Shown piece after piece: positions 32,743 through 39,487 of a DNA stretch of 50,815 nt. The notes beneath the pieces were generated by a model that was not told where the DNA came from, searched no databases, and worked only from the letters and a program-made list of their open reading frames with translations. The stretch is from an uncultured Bacteroidales bacterium (GTDB lineage: Bacteria > Bacteroidota > Bacteroidia > Bacteroidales > UBA932). Position 1 is the first letter of the stretch, and the number at the start of each line of letters is the position of its first letter. Made by a program: the position numbers and the translations under genes. The DNA lies in NCBI GenBank assembly GCA_949297365.1, contig CASFSL010000049.1, positions 1-50,815 of the forward strand. The letters run 5' to 3'.

Positions 32743-35721
32743 TTAGAAGTTGTATTTAAGACCTACGATATAGGTGCGGGGACGGGGATAGATGTTGTTG
32801 TCTATACCGTTGAACACCTCCGGATCTATACCTGAATACTTGGTGAAAGTAGCGACATTCTGCACTGTTCCGAACAGTGTCAGGGCACCGCCCTTGTCGA
32901 AGTCGAACATATAGCTGAGGGTAATGCGGTCAATCTTGAAGAAAGAGCCGTCCTCCAGCCAGAAGTCTGAGAAATAAGCCGCCTGGTTGAATCCCCACGC
33001 CGGAGCACCGGCTATCATATTGCGGACAAAGTTGTTAGTCCACAGATCCGAGAGAAGCGAATTGGCCGAGGCGTTGTTGTTGTACACCATCTGACCGAGA
33101 TTGCCGTGACCGGCTATAGACAGGGTCAGGTTCTTCCAGGAAAGGGAGGTATTGAAACCGAGAGTCCACTTGGGTGCTGCCTGGCCGCTGAAATAACGGT
33201 CATCCGAGTTCACAACACCGTCTCCGTTGCGGTCTACATAGGCGTTGGGGATGGGATTGCCGTTTTCATCGTATATCTGCTCGTACACATAGAAGGTGTT
33301 GGCAGGATAACCCACCATGTGCTTCTGGATGGTATTGCTCATACCTCCGCTGATGCCGCCTGTATCCACGCCCATATAACCGTCACCGTCATTGGTGGTC
33401 AGCTTGGTGATGTGGTTCTGGTTGTAAGCGAAGTTGAAGCCCACTGTCCAGTTCCAGTCCTGAGTCTGTATGGGGATACCCGTAACCTCAAACTCAACTC
33501 CCTTGTTGACCAGATTTCCGATATTGGCGAAAAGGTAATTGGTCAGATTGGCTCCGGCAGCAATCGGAGTGAAGTTGAGCAGGTCAGTGGTGTTTCTGTA
33601 GTAGAAATCCACGGAACCGAACAGTCTGTCATCAAAGAAGCCGTAATCAACTCCTATGTTGTAGGTGGTGGTAGTCTCCCATTTCAGGTCAGCATTATAG
33701 CCTTCAGCCGTAATGGGGACAATTGGCACACCGCCGAACATATAGTAGCTGCCTATCAGGTTGGTCATATAAGTCGGGATGGACTGATAGACTTCTCCAA
33801 TATCCTGCTGGCCTGTCTGCCCCCAGCTCAGGCGGAGCTTAAGGACGGACACCGTCTTTGAGTTCTTCAGGAAGCTCTCACCCTTGATGTTCCAGCCCAG
33901 GGCCACCGAGGGGAAGAAACCCCACTTGTTGTTGGAGAAACGGGATGTACCGTCCCAGCGGACAGTGGCTGTCAGCATGTAGCGGTTATCGTAAGAGTAA
34001 TTGGCACGGCCGAAGAACGAGATGAGGAAATACTCGCTCTTGGTATGTACATCCTTGTATATTACGGGAAGTCCTGTTTCATCATCCGGAATGATACTCC
34101 GCTCCACATCGTTGTATTCGGTATAGAAGTGCTGCCAGGAATAACCGGCCATCACACCGAAACTGTGCTTGTCTATCGTCTTGGAGTAGTCGGCGTAGGC
34201 CTCAAGAGTCATGTCCTGCCTGGTCTGGTCATAAGGACGGAACATACCGCGGCCGGCCTGAACCTGGTCCTGTTCAGTGCGTTCAGACCCTACGGGAGAG
34301 ATTGCCTGTGCATCCGAATGCGAATAGTCCATACCCAGATTGAGGTTCAGACGTAAATCTTCCAGTCCATGTATCTTATAGTCAATCTGCGCGTTACCGA
34401 TAAAACGGGAAGCCTTGGCCCTGTCATCGTACTGTTCCAGCAATGCTACAGGATTCTTTGTTGCCTGAGTATTGTAGGCAAACGTCCCGTCAGGCTGAGG
34501 AGTGCCCCACATGAAATAGCCGTCGGTACCGTGATCACTGTATATAGGCTGTGTGGGGTCATACTGTGCCGCCGCACCTATAGCTCCCGTCTCGGCGAAA
34601 CGGTTGTTCTGGAACATTCCCTTACCGTTGAGGGAGATGGTCAGATGGTCATCGAAAAAGGTAGGGGTCAGATTCAGAGAGACAGTACCTCTTTCCATGC
34701 CGGAGGTCTTCAGAGTACCTCTTTCATTGAGATATCCTCCGGATATACGGTAGGGCATATAACCGGCACTGCCGAACTTGAAGTTACCCTGCAGTCCCAC
34801 ATTGGCCTCATGGGTCATGCCGAGCTGGTAGATGGCCTTCTGCCAGTCCGTATTGGCATCACCCAGAGTCTGATATGCCGGAGAATCCTCACTGCCGGTA
34901 TATGCCAGCACGGCGGCCCTCATCTCCTCGGCGTTCATCACGTCCAGATACTTGTAATTGTGTGAGAGGGAGAAAGTATAGTCTGCACTGATCCTGGGCA
35001 CAGCCGAGTCATACTTGCTGCCCTTCTTGGTAGTGATGATGATCACACCGTTCGATGCACGCGAACCGTAGATGGCGGTCGCCGAGGCATCCTTGAGCAC
35101 AGTGAAAGACTCTATATCACTGGGGTTGATACTTGAAAGCTGATCGGCCACACCGGTGATGCCTTCATTGGTGATGGGCAGACCGTCAATGACGATCAGA
35201 GGAGAGTTCTCGGCATTCAAGGAGGAACCGCCGCGGATACGGATTGTGGAAGCAGAGCCGGGTGCTCCGTCTCCGTCCGTGATAACCACACCGGCTGATT
35301 TGCCTTTAAGCAGTTCCGCCGGAGAGGTGACGGCTCCCTTGTTGAGCTGGTCGGCGCGGACTGTGGACACCGAACCGGTCAGGTCCTCTTTCTTGACCGT
35401 ACCGTAACCGATAACCACCACCTCGTCCAGAAGCTCTGTGTCCTCTTCCAGGACGATAACCGATACCTCAGAGGCCGGCACGGTCACTGTCTTGTAACCG
35501 AGCAGCCTGATTTCAATCATGGAGGAGGCCGACGGGACAGTCAGTTCAAAATAACCGTCCATGTCTGTCTCCGTACCGTTCAGCGTGCCCTGCTCCAGGA
35601 CCGCTGCCCCGGCTATAGGGCCCAGCTCATCGACAACACGGCCTTTGACCGTATACTGCGCGAACGCGCTTGTCAGAGAGAGCAATGTAACCGAGATTAG
35701 CACTGTCATCAATCTTTTCAT
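32743..35721 (-). CDS. susC: SusC/RagA-family TonB-dependent receptor
   Basis: A 992-residue outer-membrane TonB-dependent transporter. A signal peptide ends at SAFAQ (about residue 22). A carboxypeptidase-D-like domain follows (YTVKGRVVDELGPIAGAAV to about 100), then the TonB-box region DEVVVIGYGTVKKEDL, the plug (VRGGSSLNAENSPLIVIDG; ASATAIYGSRASNGVI) and a 22-strand barrel ending YIVGLKYNF with a terminal Phe. It imports oligosaccharides handed over by SusD. It lies 44 nt after the MFS carrier gene, with no strong promoter in that gap, so it probably shares the MFS transcript. Confidence 0.95.
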   Translation of the reverse strand: MKRLMTVLISVTLLSLTSAFAQYTVKGRVVDELGPIAGAAVLEQGTLNGTETDMDGYFELTVPSASSMIEIRLLGYKTVTVPASEVSVIVLEEDTELLDEVVVIGYGTVKKEDLTGSVSTVRADQLNKGAVTSPAELLKGKSAGVVITDGDGAPGSASTIRIRGGSSLNAENSPLIVIDGLPITNEGITGVADQLSSINPSDIESFTVLKDASATAIYGSRASNGVIIITTKKGSKYDSAVPRISADYTFSLSHNYKYLDVMNAEEMRAAVLAYTGSEDSPAYQTLGDANTDWQKAIYQLGMTHEANVGLQGNFKFGSAGYMPYRISGGYLNERGTLKTSGMERGTVSLNLTPTFFDDHLTISLNGKGMFQNNRFAETGAIGAAAQYDPTQPIYSDHGTDGYFMWGTPQPDGTFAYNTQATKNPVALLEQYDDRAKASRFIGNAQIDYKIHGLEDLRLNLNLGMDYSHSDAQAISPVGSERTEQDQVQAGRGMFRPYDQTRQDMTLEAYADYSKTIDKHSFGVMAGYSWQHFYTEYNDVERSIIPDDETGLPVIYKDVHTKSEYFLISFFGRANYSYDNRYMLTATVRWDGTSRFSNNKWGFFPSVALGWNIKGESFLKNSKTVSVLKLRLSWGQTGQQDIGEVYQSIPTYMTNLIGSYYMFGGVPIVPITAEGYNADLKWETTTTYNIGVDYGFFDDRLFGSVDFYYRNTTDLLNFTPIAAGANLTNYLFANIGNLVNKGVEFEVTGIPIQTQDWNWTVGFNFAYNQNHITKLTTNDGDGYMGVDTGGISGGMSNTIQKHMVGYPANTFYVYEQIYDENGNPIPNAYVDRNGDGVVNSDDRYFSGQAAPKWTLGFNTSLSWKNLTLSIAGHGNLGQMVYNNNASANSLLSDLWTNNFVRNMIAGAPAWGFNQAAYFSDFWLEDGSFFKIDRITLSYMFDFDKGGALTLFGTVQNVATFTKYSGIDPEVFNGIDNNIYPRPRTYIVGLKYNF

Positions 35722-35765
35722 ACGTTAAATATTTAATGGATTGGTAATAAATTATTTTGTAATGA

Positions 35766-37100
35766 TTACTTTCTATTGCCGAAGAGGCGCAACTGCACCG
35801 GGTCATCCTTGTCCTCCACGAACAGGACTGACAGCGCGGCTATCAGCAGACAAAGCCCCGAGAATACCATCGCATATATGGTATGTCCGCCGTAAACATG
35901 CCTGACCAGCACTCCGCCGAGCAGACCGTTGCATACCTGCGGGATGGTGATGAAGAAGTTGAATATGCCCATGAACACGCCCATCTTCTGCGCCGGAAGC
36001 GAACCGGCCAGGATTGAGTAAGGCATGGCCAGGATGCTGCCCCATGCCATACCCACACCTATCATGGATATGACCAGCATATTGGGATTCTTGAAGATGA
36101 AGAAAGAGGCAAAACCGAGGGCTCCCAGCAGCAGAGAGAGGGAGTGAGTGGCCTTGCGGCCTATCCTGGCGGCTATCAGCGGGAGCAGGAAGGCATAGAC
36201 TGCCGCCACTCCGTTGTAGACTCCCTGCAGGACTCCTACCCAGTCCCCGGCATCACCGTAAGCAGCCGAGGCGCGGTCCACAGTGCCGTAGCAGTGCTCG
36301 GCCACGGCCGGAGTCATGTACACCCACATGGAGAACAGCGCGAACCAGGAGAAGAACTGCACCACTCCGAGCTGCACCATAGTCCTGGGCATACGGCCGA
36401 AGTCCCTGAATATCTCCAGAAAACCACCGTCCTTTTTCTTCTCCGTCCCGGGCTCGGGAGGATACTCGGAAGTGCTGCACACTGTCCACAGCACGCATAC
36501 GAGCAGCACAGCCGCTCCGATATAGAACGCAGCCCTGACATTGGGGGCCACACCGCCCTCAACCGCAGGGGTATTGGACATACCGAACCAGTTGGTCAGC
36601 ACAAAGGGCAGGACGGCTCCGACCACCGCTCCGATACCTATAAGGGATGTCTGCATGGAGAATCCCAATGTGCGCTGCTCCGAGGGCAGTTTGTCCGCCA
36701 CCAGAGCCCTGAAAGGCTCCATAGCCACATTGATGGAGGCATCCATGATCATCAGGATACCGGCTCCTATCAGCAGCGGGGACATCAGGCCCGCAAGCGA
36801 AGGGGAGTTGGGCATCAGGAACAGCATGAGGGAGGCCAGAATGGCTCCTGCCAGAAAATACGGACGCCGCCGTCCCAGCCTGCACCATGTGCGGTCGCTG
36901 TAATGTCCAATGATGGGCTGGACTATCATGCCGGTGACAGGGGCCGCCAGCCAGAAATAAGACAGATGCTCCACGTCGGCGCCGAAAGACTGCAGGATAC
37001 GGCTCACATTGGCATTCTGCAGGGCTAGACCGAACTGAATCCCGAGAAAACCGAAACTCATGTTGAAGATCTGCCAGAAAGTCATCTTTTTCTTTTCCAT
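35766..37100 (-). CDS. MFS sugar transporter, SLC45/GPH-like
   Basis: A 444-residue, 12-span inner-membrane carrier. The N-terminus (FWQIFNMSFGFLGIQFGLALQNANVSRILQ) and the loop HYSDRTWCRLGRRRPYFL are typical of the bacterial SLC45-like disaccharide:proton symporters found in maltodextrin loci of Bacteroidetes. It would bring maltose or short maltodextrins from periplasm to cytoplasm. It is the first gene of the operon, with the LytTR-type direct repeat and a weak promoter upstream. B. thetaiotaomicron sus lacks such a gene in the cluster; flavobacterial maltodextrin loci often have one. Confidence 0.85.
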   Translation of the reverse strand: MEKKKMTFWQIFNMSFGFLGIQFGLALQNANVSRILQSFGADVEHLSYFWLAAPVTGMIVQPIIGHYSDRTWCRLGRRRPYFLAGAILASLMLFLMPNSPSLAGLMSPLLIGAGILMIMDASINVAMEPFRALVADKLPSEQRTLGFSMQTSLIGIGAVVGAVLPFVLTNWFGMSNTPAVEGGVAPNVRAAFYIGAAVLLVCVLWTVCSTSEYPPEPGTEKKKDGGFLEIFRDFGRMPRTMVQLGVVQFFSWFALFSMWVYMTPAVAEHCYGTVDRASAAYGDAGDWVGVLQGVYNGVAAVYAFLLPLIAARIGRKATHSLSLLLGALGFASFFIFKNPNMLVISMIGVGMAWGSILAMPYSILAGSLPAQKMGVFMGIFNFFITIPQVCNGLLGGVLVRHVYGGHTIYAMVFSGLCLLIAALSVLFVEDKDDPVQLRLFGNRK

Positions 37101-37124
37101 AATGACCGGTCAGTTTAAGTGATG

Positions 37125-37132
37125 TAAAATTA
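37125..37132 (-). promoter_or_regulatory. Possible -7 box of the starch operon
   Basis: TAATTTTA on the minus strand differs from TAnnTTTG in the last base. No -33 box is evident 19-20 nt upstream, as expected for a promoter that depends on an activator. A start near 37118 would place the direct repeat at about -47 to -78. Confidence 0.3.
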
Positions 37133-37164
37133 CCACCGTATACCTTTTAATCATTATACTTTCC

Positions 37165-37196
37165 GACAGACTGTAGAAAAAGACTGACGGACTGTA
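37165..37196. promoter_or_regulatory. Direct repeat with LytTR-operator geometry
   Basis: GACAGACTGTA (37165-37175) and GACGGACTGTA (37186-37196) are in direct orientation exactly 21 bp apart. On the minus strand they read TACAGTCTGTC and TACAGTCCGTC. LytTR-domain regulators such as AgrA bind two roughly 9-bp direct repeats with 12-bp spacing, that is 21-bp phasing, with an ACAGT core. The site lies between the sus operon and a LytTR gene. Confidence 0.5.
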
Positions 37197-37226
37197 ACAT
37201 TTTTTTAACAAACGGGATTTTAGTCT

Positions 37227-37234
37227 TAACTTTG
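37227..37234 (+). promoter_or_regulatory. -7 box of the LytTR regulator gene
   Basis: TAACTTTG matches TAnnTTTG. It lies 8 nt before the ATG at 37243, so the message would be nearly leaderless. No clear -33 TTG is visible. Confidence 0.5.
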
Positions 37235-37242
37235 CCTCCGCT

Positions 37243-37992
37243 ATGGATGTCCTGATAATAGAAGACGAGCTCCCCGCTCAGCAGATACTCATAAGGCTGA
37301 TAAAGCAGTATTTCCCCGATTTCAACATCATCGGGGCACTGGACTCTGTCAAGGCCGCCGCGAAGTACCTCCAGGACAACAGCCCGGACCTGATCTTCAT
37401 GGACGTGGAGCTGTCCGACGGCAAGTGCTTCGAGATCTTCCGGCAGACGGACATCCTGTGTCCGGTCATCATCACCACCGCATACGCCGACTACGCTCTG
37501 GATGCCTTCAAGGTCAAGTGCATCGACTATCTAATGAAGCCCATCGAGTCCGGAGCTTTCAGGGAATCCGTTGAGAGATGCATGCAGTTATGCGGGGTAA
37601 CTGCCACGAAAAAGGACAAGCCGGATATTACTGCCTATGCAAAACCGACTTACAAACATCACTATACCATAAAACTCGGCAGCCAGATACTGGCCATAGA
37701 CACACGCGACATAGCCTATTTTCACTCCAACGACAAGTCCACGTACCTGGTAACCAGGAGCGGCAAGGAATACATGACTGACGAGTCCCTGGTAACGATA
37801 GGCGACGAACTGGATCCGTCCGTATTCTACAAGATCTCCCGCAAGTGCATCATCAGCATGGACTCCATATACACCATCTCCAAATACTTCAACTCCCGCC
37901 TGAAAGTCACCGTATCGCCCAGGAACATAGAGCCGATAATCGTGCCCAGGGACCGCGTCCAGCCATTCCTCGAATGGATTGAAGGCGCCTGA
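37243..37992 (+). CDS. LytTR-family response regulator
   Basis: A 249-residue two-domain regulator. Residues 1-120 are a receiver with acidic pocket E7-D8-E9, phospho-acceptor D54 (IFMDVELSDG), the T of ITTAYADYALDA and K of YLMKPIE. Residues about 140-245 are a LytTR DNA-binding domain (KLGSQILAIDTRDIAYFHSNDKSTYLV; FYKISRKCIISMDSI). Such regulators bind pairs of direct repeats. Its kinase gene lies convergently, stops 8 nt apart. Upstream, the starch operon is transcribed divergently, making it the first candidate target. It replaces, at least by position, the SusR sensor of B. thetaiotaomicron. Confidence 0.92.
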   Translation: MDVLIIEDELPAQQILIRLIKQYFPDFNIIGALDSVKAAAKYLQDNSPDLIFMDVELSDGKCFEIFRQTDILCPVIITTAYADYALDAFKVKCIDYLMKPIESGAFRESVERCMQLCGVTATKKDKPDITAYAKPTYKHHYTIKLGSQILAIDTRDIAYFHSNDKSTYLVTRSGKEYMTDESLVTIGDELDPSVFYKISRKCIISMDSIYTISKYFNSRLKVTVSPRNIEPIIVPRDRVQPFLEWIEGA

Positions 37993-38000
37993 TACAGACA

Positions 38001-39047
38001 TCAGAGTATCAAAGGGATGCGGACTACGAACTCACTGCCGGCCTTTCCGGCTTCCACACTGCGGGAGAAGAGCATCTCATACTGACGGCTGATATTCCTG
38101 AGCCCCATACCGTTGGCATCCCCTGCCTGCTGCTTGGGATTGAGATTGTTGGAGACCGTGATGAAACGGCTGTCAGCACGAACGGTTATCCTTAGCCGGT
38201 TCTCCGAATTGACTACATTGTGCTTCACCGCGTTCTCTATCATCATCTGCAGGGCGCACGGGATGATCCTGGCCTCATTGTATTCCCGGGGAATATCTAT
38301 GTCCGTCACGAACGCTGCGCCGAAACGCTCCCGCATCAGGTCACAGTACTTACCGACAAACTCCAGTTCCTCCTCCAGCATGACGACCGTGCTCTTCTCC
38401 AGTTTCAGGAAATAGCGGTACACCCCGGCCAGTTTCCCCGCATAATCACTGGCCCTGTCGGCGTCCTCGTGTATGAGGTACTGGAGCACGTTCAGGCAGT
38501 TGAACAGGAAATGCGGGTTGGTCTCGCTCTTCAGAAGCTGGTACTGATAGTTGGCCCTGGCACGCTTTTCAGCCTCCACGGCCACTGCCCTACGGTTGGA
38601 CCAGCGGTAATAGAATATCAGGTCGGTCACCAGCACCGCAACAGCATTGAACACAAGATTGCTTACATAGATAAACGGGAAAAGCCTGTCAAAAAAGGGG
38701 GTGCCGTCAGACACCTCGCGGTACTGGTCCAGTCTCACCATAAGCGACACGGCGAATGCCATCACAGCTATGGCAGCCACCTCCACCAGAGAACGTACTA
38801 TCGTCCTGCCTCCGTAAGGAAATTTCCTGACAAGTGCCCTGACTATGAAGAAATCAGCCAGCACCGCTCCAAGTGTAAGCGGGAATATGGACAGGGTCTG
38901 GAAGAGGAAGTCTCCGAAATACAGTCCGAAACTCTCGTAGAACAAGGGCATCACCTGCTCGATGAGGACTCTGGAGAAAAGGACTATGACAGCTATTATC
39001 ACCAGGTCCAGAGCGGACACCTGACTATCTTCCCTTCTTTCTGACAT
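38001..39047 (-). CDS. LytS/YehU-type sensor histidine kinase
   Basis: A 348-residue inner-membrane kinase. About four hydrophobic spans occupy residues 10-150, with little periplasmic sequence, so it may sense within the membrane. The His_kinase (PF06580-type) core begins QYQLLKSETNPHFLFNCLNVLQYLI with phospho-acceptor H179. The ATPase part has the N-box MMIENAVKHNV and GMGLRNISRQYEMLF. It is the natural partner of the convergent LytTR regulator. It overlaps the small membrane protein gene upstream by 23 nt, so the two are co-transcribed. Confidence 0.92.
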   Translation of the reverse strand: MSERREDSQVSALDLVIIAVIVLFSRVLIEQVMPLFYESFGLYFGDFLFQTLSIFPLTLGAVLADFFIVRALVRKFPYGGRTIVRSLVEVAAIAVMAFAVSLMVRLDQYREVSDGTPFFDRLFPFIYVSNLVFNAVAVLVTDLIFYYRWSNRRAVAVEAEKRARANYQYQLLKSETNPHFLFNCLNVLQYLIHEDADRASDYAGKLAGVYRYFLKLEKSTVVMLEEELEFVGKYCDLMRERFGAAFVTDIDIPREYNEARIIPCALQMMIENAVKHNVVNSENRLRITVRADSRFITVSNNLNPKQQAGDANGMGLRNISRQYEMLFSRSVEAGKAGSEFVVRIPLIL

Positions 39048-39426
39048 TCCAGTTTCTTCTTACCAGCAGGATTACGGCCACACCGAGAAGCCCGGTGGTC
39101 ACACTGGTCACTATCACATTGATCCAGACACCCCACGACGGAATTACACGCTCCAGCAGGTCCGCCCCTTCCGTCCCTATATAGAACCCTGCGAAACAGG
39201 CCAGGAAAGCCAGTCCGAGAAAGACGTCGAAAGAAGCCTTGTAGAAACGTATCAGGACATACACCATGCCTATCGTAAGACAAGTCAGGAATATGCCGTC
39301 GCCTACCTTTGTGTCGTGCAGCAGAAGGCACGTAAGGGCATGTGCGAACACAAAGACCAGCACTATGAGACTGGATTTGAGGAAGTCCCGGCCAGGACTT
39401 TCCAGTATGGAGAAAAACCGTTTCAT
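39025..39426 (-). CDS. Small four-span membrane protein
   Basis: A 133-residue hydrophobic protein with about four membrane spans (SSLIVLVFVFAHALTCLLL; DGIFLTCLTIGMVYVLIRF; VFLGLAFLACFAGFYIG; INVIVTSVTTGLLGVAVILL) and a basic C-terminus. I do not recognise a named family. The frame opens at 39495, but the Met at 39426 (MKRFFSIL) leaves room for the promoter and starts a sensible inside-positive N-terminus. It overlaps the kinase gene by 23 nt, so an accessory role in sensing is possible. Confidence 0.65.
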   Translation of the reverse strand: MKRFFSILESPGRDFLKSSLIVLVFVFAHALTCLLLHDTKVGDGIFLTCLTIGMVYVLIRFYKASFDVFLGLAFLACFAGFYIGTEGADLLERVIPSWGVWINVIVTSVTTGLLGVAVILLVRRNWNVRKKGR

Positions 39427-39443
39427 AGTCTCAGATATTTCTG

Positions 39444-39475
39444 TAAAATTAAGGATTTTTAGATAATTTTGCAAA
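39444..39475 (-). promoter_or_regulatory. Leftward promoter for the membrane protein/kinase pair
   Basis: On the minus strand TTTG (39475-39472), a 20-nt spacer and TAATTTTA (39451-39444), one base from consensus. Its -33 box abuts the -7 box of the rightward promoter. Confidence 0.5.
39464..39471 (+). promoter_or_regulatory. -7 box of malQ
   Basis: TAATTTTG matches TAnnTTTG and lies 16 nt before the ATG at 39488. The upstream -33 region is T-rich (TTTCTG near 39438). Confidence 0.5.
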
Positions 39476-39487
39476 AAAATAGGCGCG

